A DNA stretch of 64,000 nucleotides, from assembly GCF_039621805.1 (NCBI RefSeq), contig NZ_CP155073.1, positions 682,001 through 746,000 on the forward strand, read 5' to 3'. Below the pieces are notes generated by a model, which searched no databases, was not told the DNA's origin, and saw only the letters and a program-made list of their open reading frames with translations. Position numbers and translations under genes: made by a program. Positions 55,049-64,000 of the stretch are shown here, in pieces; position 1 is the first letter of the stretch, and each line of letters starts with the position of its first letter. The stretch comes from Paraburkholderia sp. PREW-6R (GTDB lineage: Bacteria > Pseudomonadota > Gammaproteobacteria > Burkholderiales > Burkholderiaceae).

Positions 55049-55721
55049 GGTGCCTGTGATCGCCGTGGCCGCACGATTCGTCGTGCACGTGGCCGGCATG
55101 GTCATGGCTGTGCGCATGGTCGTGGTCGTGTCCGTGCGAAGCGTGCGCATGCGAATGACCATGTGTCCCGTGGTCGTGGTCATGGTCGTGCGAATGCTCA
55201 TGCCCATGATGCTCACCGAACACCTGTTGCGCCAGCGCGTAATCTTCGGCGAAGGTCTCGTCGTGACCGTGCTTGTGGCCGCCGCCATACGCGCCCGATT
55301 CCGGCTGGAACGGCATGGACACCTGATCCACTGTCGCACCGATACGCTTGAGCATGTCGGCCAATACCGGATCGTATTCGAGCTTCAGAAAATCCACGCC
55401 CACTTCGACCGGCGTGTGGCGGTTGCCGAGGTGATAGGCGGCGCGCGTCAGCGTCAACGCGTCTTTCGCGCGCACGTACAGCACCGTTTCGGGCGCGGCC
55501 ACCACGCGCACCAGAGCGCCGTCGTCGGCGACCAGCACGTCGCCGTCACGCAGCACGGTGCCGCGCGGCAAAACCAGCGCCACTTCCTCGCCGTTGTCGA
55601 GCGTGGCCGCGAGCCGGCTTTTGCGACGATCGTCGAACGTGAGCGTCAGGCTCGGCGCGCGCTTCACGAGCACGGGCGCGAGCTTCAGATGCGGTGCAAC
55701 CAGTTTGTCGATAGTGCGCAT
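55035..55721 (-). CDS. ureE: Urease accessory nickel chaperone UreE
   Basis: 228-residue nickel-binding chaperone. The N-terminal peptide-binding domain (about 1-72) contains [20 protein letters not shown]. The central domain contains [15 protein letters not shown] with the conserved nickel-binding His, followed by [17 protein letters not shown]. From about residue 150 the tail is extremely His-rich, in HGH, HDHDHD and HSHAH runs, longer than in many UreE proteins, and should store several nickel ions. Three bases separate its start from the ureC stop. Confidence 0.96.
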   Translation of the reverse strand: MRTIDKLVAPHLKLAPVLVKRAPSLTLTFDDRRKSRLAATLDNGEEVALVLPRGTVLRDGDVLVADDGALVRVVAAPETVLYVRAKDALTLTRAAYHLGNRHTPVEVGVDFLKLEYDPVLADMLKRIGATVDQVSMPFQPESGAYGGGHKHGHDETFAEDYALAQQVFGEHHGHEHSHDHDHDHGTHGHSHAHASHGHDHDHAHSHDHAGHVHDESCGHGDHRHHAHR

Positions 55722-55724
55722 GAT

Positions 55725-57431
55725 CTAGAACAGGAAGTAGCGTTGCGCCATCGGCAGCACGGTGGCCGGGTCGCAGGTCAGCAGCCGGCCGTCGGCAATG
55801 ACCTGATAGGTTTCCGGATCGACGCTGATCGCCGGGCGCCACGCATTGTGAATCATGTCGGCCTTCGTGATGTTGCGGCAGTTCTTCACCGCGACGATAC
55901 GCTTGTTCAGCCCGTAACGCTCGGCGACGCCGGCCTCGGCCGCCATCTGCGAGACGAACGTGAGCGACGTGCGTCCGAGCGCGCCGCCGCGTGTCGCGAA
56001 CATCTCGCGATAGTGGACGGGCTGCGGCGTCGGAATCGACGCGTTCGGGTCGCCCATCTGCGCCATCGCGATCATGCCGCCCTTGAGAATCAGCGACGGC
56101 TTAACGCCGAAAAACGCCGGCTCCCAGAACACCAGATCGGCCCACTTGCCGGGTTCGATCGAGCCGACTTCATGTGCGATTCCGTGCGTGATCGCCGGGT
56201 TGATCGTGTACTTGGCGACATAACGCTTCGCGCGGAAATTGTCGTGCCGCGCGTTGTCCTCGGGCAGCGCGCCGCGTTGCGCTTTCATTTTGTGCGCGGT
56301 CTGCCAGGTGCGAATGATCACTTCGCCGACGCGCCCCATGGCCTGCGAATCCGACGAGAGCATCGAAAGCGCGCCGAGGTCGTGCAGGATATCTTCGGCG
56401 GCAATCGTCTCGCGGCGAATGCGCGATTCGGCGAACGCAATGTCTTCCGCGATCGACGGGTCCAGATGGTGGCAGACCATCAGCATGTCGAGGTGCTCGT
56501 CGAGCGTATTGATGGTGTACGGGCGCGTCGGATTGGTCGACGACGGCAGCACGTTCGCCTCGCCGCACACCTTGATGATGTCGGGCGCGTGGCCGCCGCC
56601 CGCGCCTTCGGTGTGATACGTGTGAATCGTACGGCCCTTGAATGCGGCCACGGTCGCTTCCACGAAACCCGCTTCGTTCAGCGTGTCGGTGTGAATGGCG
56701 ACCTGCGTGTCGGTGTCGTCGGCAACGCTGAGGCAGTTGTCGATCGCGGCGGGCGTCGTGCCCCAGTCTTCATGGAGCTTCAGGCCGATCGCTCCAGCCG
56801 CGATCTGTTCCAGCGCCGGTTGCGGCTGGCTCACGTTGCCCTTGCCGAGAAAGCCCAGATTCATCGGATAACCGTCGGCTGCCTGCAGCATGCGCTCGAG
56901 ATGCCACGGCCCTGGCGTGCAGGTCGTGGCGTTCGTGCCGGTGGCCGGTCCGGTGCCGCCGCCGAGCATCGTCGTGACGCCGCTTGCGAGCGCTTCCTCG
57001 ATCTGCTGCGGGCTGATGAAGTGAATGTGCGTGTCGATGCCGCCCGCCGTCACGATCAGGCCTTCGCCGGCGATCACTTCGGTGGACGCGCCGATGGCGA
57101 TCGTCACGTTCGGCTGGATGTCCGGATTGCCCGCCTTGCCGATTGCGGCGATGCGGCCGTCCTTGATGCCGATGTCCGCTTTGACGATGCCCCAGTGATC
57201 GAGAATCAGCGCATTGGTCACGACCGTGTCGACCACGTCGGCGTGCACGCGCTGCGACTGGCCCATGCCGTCGCGAATCACTTTGCCGCCGCCGAATTTC
57301 ACTTCTTCGCCATACGTCGTGAAGTCGCGCTCGACCTCGATCAGCAGGTCCGTGTCGGCAAGACGCACGCGGTCGCCGGTGGTGGGGCCGAACATTTCCG
57401 CGTATGCGCGGCGGCCAATACGTAATGTCAT
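55725..57431 (-). CDS. ureC: Urease alpha subunit
   Basis: 568-residue catalytic subunit hydrolysing urea to ammonia and carbamate at a di-nickel site. All active-site residues are present: His135 and His137 (THIHF), the carbamylated Lys218 (GLKLHEDWG), His247, His273 and Asp361 (LSSDSQAMG), with His321 in the mobile flap ([12 protein letters not shown]). Length and order match the Klebsiella and Burkholderia enzymes. It follows ureB by 55 bp. A 798-codon open frame on the opposite strand is a shadow of this gene. Confidence 0.98.
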   Translation of the reverse strand: MTLRIGRRAYAEMFGPTTGDRVRLADTDLLIEVERDFTTYGEEVKFGGGKVIRDGMGQSQRVHADVVDTVVTNALILDHWGIVKADIGIKDGRIAAIGKAGNPDIQPNVTIAIGASTEVIAGEGLIVTAGGIDTHIHFISPQQIEEALASGVTTMLGGGTGPATGTNATTCTPGPWHLERMLQAADGYPMNLGFLGKGNVSQPQPALEQIAAGAIGLKLHEDWGTTPAAIDNCLSVADDTDTQVAIHTDTLNEAGFVEATVAAFKGRTIHTYHTEGAGGGHAPDIIKVCGEANVLPSSTNPTRPYTINTLDEHLDMLMVCHHLDPSIAEDIAFAESRIRRETIAAEDILHDLGALSMLSSDSQAMGRVGEVIIRTWQTAHKMKAQRGALPEDNARHDNFRAKRYVAKYTINPAITHGIAHEVGSIEPGKWADLVFWEPAFFGVKPSLILKGGMIAMAQMGDPNASIPTPQPVHYREMFATRGGALGRTSLTFVSQMAAEAGVAERYGLNKRIVAVKNCRNITKADMIHNAWRPAISVDPETYQVIADGRLLTCDPATVLPMAQRYFLF

Positions 57432-57486
57432 GGTGTGGGTCCGGAAATGAGCGGAACAGGCAGGCGTGGCGTGCGCGGTGCGCGCG

Positions 57487-57792
57487 TCACAGCTTGCCCA
57501 TCACGCGCCCGTTGAAGCCGTAGACGACGCGCTCGCCCGCCAGTTCGACCAGTTCGACCGTGCGTTCCTGGCCTGGCTCGAAGCGCACGGCGGTGCCCGC
57601 CGCGATGTTCAGCCGGAAGCCGCGCGCGGCTTCGCGGTCGAACGAAAGCGCGTCGTTCACTTCATGAAAGTGGTAGTGCGAGCCGATCTGCACCGGCCGG
57701 TCGCCGGTATTCGATACGACCACGGTGACGGTGGCGCGGCCCGCGTTGAGCTCGTGTTCGCCGTCGTCGGTGAGGATTTCGCCGGGGATCAT
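57487..57792 (-). CDS. ureB: Urease beta subunit
   Basis: 101-residue structural subunit of urease. It starts [19 protein letters not shown] and contains [20 protein letters not shown] near 37-56, the hallmark of UreB, and ends with [12 protein letters not shown]. It sits 19 bp after ureA and 55 bp before ureC in the usual order. Confidence 0.97.
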   Translation of the reverse strand: MIPGEILTDDGEHELNAGRATVTVVVSNTGDRPVQIGSHYHFHEVNDALSFDREAARGFRLNIAAGTAVRFEPGQERTVELVELAGERVVYGFNGRVMGKL

Positions 57793-57811
57793 GGGCCTTC
57801 CTCGCGTTTGA

Positions 57812-58114
57812 TCAGGGAATCGGGTGATGAACGGTGACGAGCTTGGTGCCGTCGGGGAATGTCGCTTCGACCTGAATGTCGGGAATCATCTCCGGCACGC
57901 CTTCCATTACGTCGTTGCGCGTGAGCAGCGTGGTGCCGTAATGCATCACCTCGGCGACGGTCTTGCCGTCGCGGGCGGCTTCCATCAGCGCGGCGGTGAT
58001 GAAGGCGACCGCTTCCGGGTAGTTCAGCTTGAGACCGCGCGCGCGGCGCCGTTCGGCGAGCAGGGCGGCGGTGAAGATCAGCAGCTTGTCCTTCTCGCGG
58101 GGAGTTAGCTTCAT
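57812..58114 (-). CDS. ureA: Urease gamma subunit
   Basis: 100-residue urease subunit. It starts [20 protein letters not shown] and contains [21 protein letters not shown] near 31-51, fully typical. The 174-bp spacer before it, holding a palindrome, separates it from a solute-binding protein gene, so ureA may start a separate transcript from ureD. Confidence 0.97.
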   Translation of the reverse strand: MKLTPREKDKLLIFTAALLAERRRARGLKLNYPEAVAFITAALMEAARDGKTVAEVMHYGTTLLTRNDVMEGVPEMIPDIQVEATFPDGTKLVTVHHPIP

Positions 58115-58146
58115 CGAGTCAGCTTGATCGGATGGGTTGGGGGTGC

Positions 58147-58168
58147 GCCGGACCCGGCCGGGTCCGGC
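58147..58168 (-). promoter_or_regulatory. GC-rich palindrome upstream of ureA
   Basis: The arms GCCGGACCCGG (58147-58157) and CCGGGTCCGGC (58158-58168) are exact inverses. In RNA this gives a 9-bp stem with a GGCC loop, 33 bases before the ureA start. It may end or slow transcription from the solute-binding gene, stabilise the ureA message, or bind a regulator. No T run follows. Confidence 0.45.
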
Positions 58169-58288
58169 AGCGACAATGATAGGCGCTGCGTGTCGTGGAC
58201 GCGATCATAGGCTTCGCACAGGATGAGTCCAGGACGGATGCAATGCCGGATAAGCCAGCCACGGTATCAAGTCCGGCTAACGACGCGC

Positions 58289-59092
58289 TTACAGATCCGC
58301 GGGCAGCGGCGCGCCGAACCACTTCCTGGACATCGCATTGAGGGTGCCGTCCTGCCGGGCTTGCGCGATGGCGGCGTTCACCTTCTGCTGCAGGCGGGGC
58401 TCGTTCTTGTTCATGCCGACGAAGCATGGCGAGTTCTTGATCACGAACTTCGGTTCCGGACGACGCGGCGGATTTTTCGCGAGGATCGCGGCCGCGACGA
58501 TGTTGCCGGCGGCGATCAGCTGAACCTGGCCGGACAGAAACGCGGCGATCGTCGCATTGTTGTCTTCGAAGCGTTTGATGGTGGCATTCGGCGCCATCTG
58601 CGAAAGCTGGATTTCTTCCAGCGCGCCGCGAGTGGCGCCCACGGTCTTGCCGGTGAGATCGGCGGGGCCGCTGACCTTGATGTCGGCGGGACCGAACACG
58701 CCCTGGTAGTAAGGCGCGTAAGCGTTGGAGAAATCGATCACCTTGTCGCGTTCCGGCGTTTTACCGAGCGACGAGATGACGAGATCGACCTTGCCGGTTT
58801 GCAGATACGGAATGCGGTTCGCGCTGTTGACCGGCACGAGTTCGAGCTTCACGTTCATTGCCTTGGCGAGTAGCGCGGCGGTGTCGATGTCGTAGCCTTG
58901 CGGCTTCATGTCCGCGCCGACCGAGCCGAACGGCGGATAGTCTTCCGGCACGGCGACTTTCAGCACGCCAGCCTTGGTGATGTTGTCGAGCGTATCCGCA
59001 TGGGCGACCGGCGCGGTGGCCGCCAGAACGGTCGACAGAAGGAGCGTGGCAAGCCAGGCGCGACGCGCGGGGCGGTGGATTGGTCGAGTCAT
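58289..59092 (-). CDS. Amino-acid-type ABC transporter solute-binding protein
   Basis: 267-residue periplasmic binding protein of the family-3 (polar amino acid) type. A signal peptide spans about 1-34 (RRAWLATLLLSTVLAATAPVAHA). The mature part starts LDNITKAGVLKVAVPEDYPP and has GYDIDTAALLAKAM, LVISSLGKTPERDKVIDFSN and ADLTGKTVGATRGALEE. It is not the urea-binding UrtA, which belongs to another family and is much longer. No permease or ATPase of its own lies nearby. It interrupts the urease operon between ureD and ureA, with gaps of 190 and 174 bp, so it may be expressed separately. No Shine-Dalgarno is visible before the ATG at 59092. Confidence 0.9.
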   Translation of the reverse strand: MTRPIHRPARRAWLATLLLSTVLAATAPVAHADTLDNITKAGVLKVAVPEDYPPFGSVGADMKPQGYDIDTAALLAKAMNVKLELVPVNSANRIPYLQTGKVDLVISSLGKTPERDKVIDFSNAYAPYYQGVFGPADIKVSGPADLTGKTVGATRGALEEIQLSQMAPNATIKRFEDNNATIAAFLSGQVQLIAAGNIVAAAILAKNPPRRPEPKFVIKNSPCFVGMNKNEPRLQQKVNAAIAQARQDGTLNAMSRKWFGAPLPADL

Positions 59093-59282
59093 GTTATAGG
59101 AGGATGGGTGGTCGCGAGCAATGAATGCCGTCGTGCGCGGCAGCATGGTGCTGCCATTAATGCAGGATATGTGCCACGCCAATAAACAGTGGGCATAGCG
59201 AGGCATCAGGAGTGATATGCACCGACTCGAGGCAGGTCGATGCACCATGCTTGAGCGTAATCTGGCTTGCAAGGGCGAAAGC

Positions 59283-60176
59283 TTAGGTGCTCCAAATTCT
59301 GAGCGGGACTGCTTCGACGCCATGCACGCCTGTCCTGATGTCAACCCAGCACTGGGTGAAAGCCCGCTGCAAAATTTCGACAGACCTGGAGACCCCACGC
59401 ACGATCACCACGCCTGCAGTGACACACGAAGCCGCAACACGAACCGACTCATCAAACGGAAGCCGGGCAGTCAGACTCTCGGCCAGCGCGTCATTACACG
59501 CATCGCCGATGGCCCAGAGCGTTCCGTAAGCGGGAAACCCGCCAAGCCCCTGCGCGGCGTCACGCAATGAATCTCCTGCGACGAGACTGGCGCGCTCGAC
59601 CCACAGCAATCGACCGCGAGCATCCACCACTCGCGAAACCGAGCGCAAGCAGCCCGCCGACCACCGCTCACCCGCCGCCTGCCGCCCAAGCTGAGTCACA
59701 TCCCAGCCGATAGCCGTCGCCCCGTCACCCAGCGTCAACGAGAAATCCAGCTTCGCATTCGCCTGATCGAAAACGATATTGTTCTGCGGCAACCAGTCGA
59801 GCTTCGCGCGATCGCCGACGCGTACGCCGATCTGCTGTCGCGCCTCGCGTCCGTTGGACTTGTACCATTTGGTCGCCCCGGGCGTCGTGATCACGGCATG
59901 CGCTCCTGCCCCGACATCGACATCAATGCAAAGCTCGTCGCCGCCCGCAATTCCGCCCGGCGGATGCACGATCACCGCATGACACACGCGTTGTCCTTCG
60001 GGATAAAGCGGGCGCTGGACACGCAGCGGCCCGTCATGCAGCCGATGTTTGAGCGTCGTCCGCTCATCCTCTTTGACAAAGCCGAGTTCGAGCCGCGCCC
60101 GCCATTGCGAATGCGCGGAAGACGCGCCCGCCGTTTGGGCGTGGGCCAGCGTAGCGTGATTTTCGTGAAGCGACAT
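59283..60176 (-). CDS. ureD: Urease accessory protein UreD
   Basis: 297-residue accessory protein (also called UreH) that binds apo-urease and passes nickel from UreG through UreF. It has [20 protein letters not shown] near 27-46, [33 protein letters not shown] near 70-90 and [11 protein letters not shown] near 105, all typical. The ATG at 60176 gives the normal length; the upstream extension of the frame is not conserved. It lies 133 bp after urtE and is cut off from ureA by the solute-binding protein gene. Confidence 0.95.
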   Translation of the reverse strand: MSLHENHATLAHAQTAGASSAHSQWRARLELGFVKEDERTTLKHRLHDGPLRVQRPLYPEGQRVCHAVIVHPPGGIAGGDELCIDVDVGAGAHAVITTPGATKWYKSNGREARQQIGVRVGDRAKLDWLPQNNIVFDQANAKLDFSLTLGDGATAIGWDVTQLGRQAAGERWSAGCLRSVSRVVDARGRLLWVERASLVAGDSLRDAAQGLGGFPAYGTLWAIGDACNDALAESLTARLPFDESVRVAASCVTAGVVIVRGVSRSVEILQRAFTQCWVDIRTGVHGVEAVPLRIWST

Positions 60177-60309
60177 GCGAGTGGAATGTGACCGGGCAGA
60201 GGAACGAGAAACAAGGCATGAGGAAGCGCGCAGGGCAACGCGCAGAAACGGTTCAACCGTGTTGCCACAGCAGACGTGCCGAGAATAGCACGCGGCCCGC
60301 TCAGGTCCG

Positions 60310-61002
60310 CTACACCGCAATCAATGCGCGTACCCCGTCCGCATCCATATTCGCGCCTTCGCCGCCGGCAACGATTTCGCCGCGGCTCATCACCCAATAC
60401 CGGTCGGCAATGTCTTTGGCGAAGTCGTAATACTGCTCCACGAGCAGCACCGTCATCCCCATGTCCTCGACCAGCTGACGCAGCGTGCGGCCGATGTCTT
60501 GAATGATCGACGGCTGAATCCCTTCCGTGGGTTCATCGAGAATCAGCAATTGCGGCTCGCTCATCAGCGCGCGGCCAATCGCGAGCTGTTGCTGCTGACC
60601 GCCCGACAGATCGCCGCCGCGGCGGCTGCGCATGTCCTTCAGAACCGGAAACAGCTCGTAAATACGGTCGGGAATCTGTTTGGGCGCCTTCCTGCTCGCG
60701 GCGCCCACCAGCAGGTTTTCTTCGACGGTGAGTCGCGGAAAGATATCGCGCCCTTGCGGCACGTACGCGAGTCCTTTTTCCACCCGCGAGTAGGTCGGCA
60801 GTTTCGTGATCGGCGCACCGCGCCACGCGATCGACCCACTCTTTGTCTGTACCACGCCCATCAGGCAGCGCAGCAGCGTCGTCTTGCCGACGCCGTTGCG
60901 CCCGAGCAGCACCGTCAGCTTGCCGTCGGGCACGGTCAGCTTCACGTTGCGAAGAATGTGGCTGCCGCCGTAATACTGGTTCAGGTTTTCTACTTCGAGC
61001 AT
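60310..61002 (-). CDS. urtE: Urea ABC transporter ATP-binding protein UrtE
   Basis: 230-residue cytoplasmic ATPase of the LivF type powering urea uptake. Walker A is GRNGVGKTT at 34-42, the signature [15 protein letters not shown] near 134, and Walker [17 protein letters not shown] near 153. The GIQPSII stretch is characteristic of UrtE rather than LivF. It is last of the urtBCDE genes in this window, 45 bp after urtD, and precedes ureD. Confidence 0.95.
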   Translation of the reverse strand: MLEVENLNQYYGGSHILRNVKLTVPDGKLTVLLGRNGVGKTTLLRCLMGVVQTKSGSIAWRGAPITKLPTYSRVEKGLAYVPQGRDIFPRLTVEENLLVGAASRKAPKQIPDRIYELFPVLKDMRSRRGGDLSGGQQQQLAIGRALMSEPQLLILDEPTEGIQPSIIQDIGRTLRQLVEDMGMTVLLVEQYYDFAKDIADRYWVMSRGEIVAGGEGANMDADGVRALIAV

Positions 61003-61047
61003 GTCCGTTCGACCTTTTATTTGAGCGTCCCTTTCGTGCCACGCGCT

Positions 61048-61911
61048 TTACCGTCCCAGGTAAGACTCGATGACGGTCTCGTCCCGCTTCACTTCGTCGA
61101 GCGTGCCGTGCGCCAGTACGCGACCTTCGGCCATCACCGTCACCTTGCCGGCGTCGCCCGCCAGCGCGGCGACGAATTCCATGTCGTGCTCGACCACCAT
61201 CATCGAGCAGGTGCCGCGCAGGTGATTGAGCAGCTCGGCCAGTTGCATGGTTTCGTCATCGGTCATGCCGGCGGCGGGTTCGTCGAGCAGCAGCAGTGCA
61301 GGCTGCTGCATCAGCAGCATGCCGATCTCCAGACGCTGTTTCTGTCCGTGCGACAGTTCGCCGGCCAGTCGTCGCGCTTCGCTTTCCAGTCCGATCAGCG
61401 CGAGCGTTTCCTCGATCCGCGCCTGCGCCTCGCGATCGAGCCGCGCGCGCAGCGAAGCCAGCCAACCCTTGTCCGCCTTCATCGCGAGTTCGAGGTTCTC
61501 CCACACGGGGTGCTGCTCGAACACGGTCGGCTTCTGGAACTTGCGGCCGATGCCCGCCCGCGCGATGGACGGCTCGTTCATTCGCGTGAGGTCGATCGAC
61601 TGTCCGAGAAACACCTTGCCGGAATCCGGCTCGGTCTTGCCGGTGATGACGTCCATCATCGTCGTCTTGCCCGCGCCGTTCGGCCCGATGATGCAGCGCA
61701 ACTCGCCGGCGTCGATGGTCAGCGTCAACGCGTTCAGTGCACGAAAGCCGTCGAAGCTGACCGTCACGTCTTCGAGATAGAGGATCGTGCCGTGCGACAC
61801 GTCGATCTCGCCGGGCACGACTGCGCGGCCCATGCCGGCCACGCCGCTCAGCGACGTTTCAGCGGGCTCTTCGGGTAAGGCCAGATCAGGAACCATCGGG
61901 TTTTCGTTCAT
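61048..61911 (-). CDS. urtD: Urea ABC transporter ATP-binding protein UrtD
   Basis: 287-residue LivG-type ATPase. After a variable N-terminal stretch of about 40 residues come LYLEDVTVSFDGFRALN, Walker A IGPNGAGKTTMMDVITGK near 75-92, the signature LSHGQKQRLEIGMLL near 185, and Walker B LLLLDEPAAGMTDDE. The family normally begins nearer residue 40, so the N-terminal extension is unusual but in frame with an ATG that overlaps the urtC stop in ATGA. It pairs with UrtE to drive the UrtB-UrtC channel. Confidence 0.94.
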   Translation of the reverse strand: MNENPMVPDLALPEEPAETSLSGVAGMGRAVVPGEIDVSHGTILYLEDVTVSFDGFRALNALTLTIDAGELRCIIGPNGAGKTTMMDVITGKTEPDSGKVFLGQSIDLTRMNEPSIARAGIGRKFQKPTVFEQHPVWENLELAMKADKGWLASLRARLDREAQARIEETLALIGLESEARRLAGELSHGQKQRLEIGMLLMQQPALLLLDEPAAGMTDDETMQLAELLNHLRGTCSMMVVEHDMEFVAALAGDAGKVTVMAEGRVLAHGTLDEVKRDETVIESYLGR

Positions 61912-63092
61912 GAGCGGTTCCTCTTGCGCGTCACGAGCTCGACCAGTCCCATGATGCCGTTCGGCAGCAGCAGCGGAACCAGTACGAAAATCAGACCAAG
62001 GAAGAACAGCCAGTATTCAGGGAAATTCGCCGTAAAGAAGCTCTTTGCGCCGTTCACCGCGAACGCGCCGACGATCGGTCCGATCAGCGTGCCGCGGCCG
62101 CCGACGGCAACCCAGATCGCCATTTCGATCGAATTGCCCGGCGACATCTCGCCCGGATTGATGATGCCGACCTGCGGCACGTACAGCGCGCCGGCAATCC
62201 CGCACAGCACCGCGGATACGGTCCACACGAACAGCTTGTAAGCGAGTGGGCTGTAGCCGAGGAACATGAGCCGCGTTTCGCCGTCGCGCACCGCGGTGAC
62301 CACGCGGCCGAGTTTCGACGTGACGATCGCGCGCGCCGCGATGAACGAGAGGATCAGCACCGCGAACGTGATCAGCAGCAACCCGGTGCGGGTGCCCGGA
62401 TGCGTAATCGGAAAGCCGGCAATACGCTTGAAGTCCGTGAAACCGTTATTGCCGCCGAAGCCCGTTTCGTTCCGGTAGAACAGCAGCATCGCGGCAAACG
62501 TCATGGCCTGCGTGATGATCGACAGATAGACGCCTTTCACGCGCGAGCGGAATGTGAAAAAGCCGAACACCCAGGCGACCACCGCCGGCACGAGCACGAC
62601 GAGCAGCAACGCGTAGCCGAGGTGCTGCGTGCCTTGCCAGTACCACGGCAACTGATGCCAGTCGAGAAACACCATGAAGTCGGGCAGATCGCTGCCGTAT
62701 TTGCCGTCGTGGCCGATCGCGCGCATCAGATACATGCCGATCGCGTAACCGCCGAGCGCGAAGAAGAGCGCGTGGCCGAGACTCAGGATGCCGCAATAGC
62801 CCCACACGAGATCGAGCGCGAGCGCGGCGATCGCGTAACACATGAACTTGCCGGTCACCGTCATCGCATAGGCGGACAGATGCAGCGAGCTCGTCTCGGG
62901 CACCACCAGCGTGGCGAACGGCACGCCAAGCCCGAACACGATGATCAGCGCGATCAGCGCAAGCCATGCGCGGCGCGACAGCAGCGCCGGGCGCGGCGGC
63001 AGGCCGAGCGCGAAGCCGGATTGCGCTTCGCGGCCGGCAGCGGCGCCGCTGCCGCCGGCTCCGACGTGAGCCGATGAAGTTGCAGTGGTCAT
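61908..63092 (-). CDS. urtC: Urea ABC transporter permease UrtC
   Basis: 394-residue LivM-type inner-membrane permease with about ten helices. It contains LALDLVWGYCGILSLGHALF near 93-112, GGNNGFTDFKRIAGFPI near 215, the ATPase-contact loop VTAVRDGETRLMFLGYSP near 265 and VGGRGTLIGPIVGAFAVNG near 333. The extra soluble segment (GHDGKYGSDLPDFMVFLDWH) is typical of UrtC. An ATGA overlap joins it to urtD and one base separates it from urtB. Confidence 0.95.
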   Translation of the reverse strand: MTTATSSAHVGAGGSGAAAGREAQSGFALGLPPRPALLSRRAWLALIALIIVFGLGVPFATLVVPETSSLHLSAYAMTVTGKFMCYAIAALALDLVWGYCGILSLGHALFFALGGYAIGMYLMRAIGHDGKYGSDLPDFMVFLDWHQLPWYWQGTQHLGYALLLVVLVPAVVAWVFGFFTFRSRVKGVYLSIITQAMTFAAMLLFYRNETGFGGNNGFTDFKRIAGFPITHPGTRTGLLLITFAVLILSFIAARAIVTSKLGRVVTAVRDGETRLMFLGYSPLAYKLFVWTVSAVLCGIAGALYVPQVGIINPGEMSPGNSIEMAIWVAVGGRGTLIGPIVGAFAVNGAKSFFTANFPEYWLFFLGLIFVLVPLLLPNGIMGLVELVTRKRNRS

Positions 63093-63093
63093 C

Positions 63094-64000
63094 TCATGCC
63101 TCCGCGCTACGGCCCTTGAGGGCGAACATGCCCTGCGGACGCTTCTGGATGAAGAGGACGATCAGCACGAGCACCGCGATCTTCGCCAGCACCGCGCCCC
63201 AGAACGGCTCGATCGCCTTGCTGACGAGCCCGAGACCGAAGCCGCCGATCACCGTGCCGGCCAGCTGGCCGACGCCGCCCAGCACCACGGCCATGAACGA
63301 ATCGATGATGTAGCTCTGCCCGAGGTCCGGTCCCACGTTGCCGATTTGCGAGAGCGCGCAGCCGCCGAGGCCCGCAATACCGGCGCCGAATGCGAATGCA
63401 TACGAATCGACCCGCGCCGTTTTCACGCCGACGCAGGCGGCCATCCGGCGGTTTTGCGTGACGGCGCGCACGAAGAGGCCGAGGCGCGTTTTCGTCAGCA
63501 CCGCCCACGCAATGCCGACGACGATCAGCGAAAACGCCAGAATTGCGAGCCGGTTATACGGCAGGATCAGATTGGGCAGCACGGTGACGCCGCCGCTCAT
63601 CCACGACGGGTTGATCACCTGCACGTTCTGCGCGCCGAACAGCATGCGGGTGGCCTGAATCAGGATCAGGCTGACGCCGAACGTGGTCAGCAGCGTTTCG
63701 AGCGGACGTCCATACAAATGCTTGAGCACCAGGCGTTCGAGCACGATGCCGACAATGCCGGCCGCGGCGAACGAAGCCGGCACGGCGAGCAGCGGATACC
63801 AGTCGAATGCGCCCGGCGCGAAGCGCTGAAACAGGTTCTGCACCACATACGTAGCGTACGCGCCGATCATCAGGAATTCGCCGTGCGCCATGTTGATCAC
63901 GCCGATCAGGCCGTACGTGATCGCGAGACCGAGCGCGGCGAGCAGCAGCACGCTGCCAAGCGACAGCCCCGCGAACAGCGTGCCGGCGATCTGGCTGCGC
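63094..64000 (-). CDS. urtB: Urea ABC transporter permease UrtB (5' end outside window)
   Basis: The LivH-type permease runs off the right edge; 302 codons including stop are visible. The frame is open to the last base, reading SQIAGTLFAGLSLGSVLLLA before the conserved LGLAITYGLIGVINMAHGEF, so the GTG at 63951 is not the start. Helices continue through LETLLTTFGVSLILIQATRM to the ATPase contact VRAVTQNRRMAACVGV and AVVLGGVGQLAGTVIGG. The substrate-binding urtA should lie just beyond the window. Confidence 0.95.
   Translation of the reverse strand, partial: RSQIAGTLFAGLSLGSVLLLAALGLAITYGLIGVINMAHGEFLMIGAYATYVVQNLFQRFAPGAFDWYPLLAVPASFAAAGIVGIVLERLVLKHLYGRPLETLLTTFGVSLILIQATRMLFGAQNVQVINPSWMSGGVTVLPNLILPYNRLAILAFSLIVVGIAWAVLTKTRLGLFVRAVTQNRRMAACVGVKTARVDSYAFAFGAGIAGLGGCALSQIGNVGPDLGQSYIIDSFMAVVLGGVGQLAGTVIGGFGLGLVSKAIEPFWGAVLAKIAVLVLIVLFIQKRPQGMFALKGRSAEA

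Noticed and set aside
55029..57425. 798-codon open frame on the plus strand
   Set aside because: It lies wholly opposite ureC, ureE and ureF, which are unmistakable. Its sequence is Arg/His/Val-rich low-quality translation, as expected for a GC-rich antisense shadow.
1..64000. CRISPR arrays, tRNA or rRNA genes, intact insertion sequences
   Set aside because: No spaced direct-repeat array, no cloverleaf or rRNA sequence and no transposase were recognised on reading through the window.

Overview
The window looks like a chromosomal segment of a Burkholderia or Paraburkholderia species (Betaproteobacteria). It is GC-rich. It carries a urt urea transporter next to a ureDABCEFG urease operon, a waaC-kdoO-waaA inner-core block, and a wbiG/wbiH/wbiI-type O-antigen end module, all familiar in that group. 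I see no rRNA, tRNA, CRISPR array or intact insertion sequence.

Layout. (1) 1-11176: the 3' end of an O-antigen or surface glycan locus on the plus strand: a GT4 glycosyltransferase, a sugar epimerase (WbiG-like), a WecA-like sugar-1-phosphate transferase (WbiH-like), then an accessory block and a WbpM/WbiI-like dehydratase. The accessory block holds an OafA-type acyltransferase, a decayed SGNH hydrolase, an Stf0 sulfotransferase and a hexapeptide acyltransferase. It sits between the intact wbiH-like gene and a decayed second copy of that gene which still abuts wbiI. (2) 11234-19568, minus strand: a compact aminoacyl-carrier-protein system: tandem alpha/beta hydrolase, carrier protein, acyl-CoA-dehydrogenase-like flavoenzyme, amino acid:[carrier protein] ligase, DUF1839 protein and a GH2-type glycosidase, several joined by ATGA overlaps. 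Its product is unknown and it is the best candidate here for a little-described pathway. (3) 20173-23123: a second WecA-like transferase and a methyl-accepting chemotaxis protein. (4) 23134-26207, minus: a three-gene unit of a Sco-type copper chaperone, a secreted galactose-oxidase-like copper radical oxidase with a ricin-type lectin domain, and a small c-type cytochrome. (5) 26208-43361: an exopolysaccharide locus behind a long AT-rich intergenic region: lipoprotein glycosidase, two GT2 enzymes, an N,N-dimethylformamidase-like protein, a Wzy-like polymerase, a PslG-like glycosidase, a Wzc-type tyrosine kinase, a Wzx-type flippase and three GT4 enzymes. (6) 44227-48552, minus: galE, GT4, GT2 and a second flippase. 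(7) 48785-53657, plus: phosphomannomutase/phosphoglucomutase, heptosyltransferase I, Kdo 3-hydroxylase and Kdo transferase. (8) 53699-64000, minus: urease and the urea ABC transporter; urtB runs off the window.

How the parts fit. Most of the window builds, modifies, exports or trims cell-surface glycans: sugar nucleotides (galE, manB, wbiG/wbiI), lipid-carrier priming (two WecA-like enzymes), assembly (many GTs), export and polymerisation (two flippases, Wzy, Wzc), decoration (acetyl, sulfo and acyl transfer) and secreted glycosidases or oxidase. The aminoacyl-carrier-protein cluster may also feed surface chemistry, but that is inference. The urease block is a separate nitrogen-acquisition unit.
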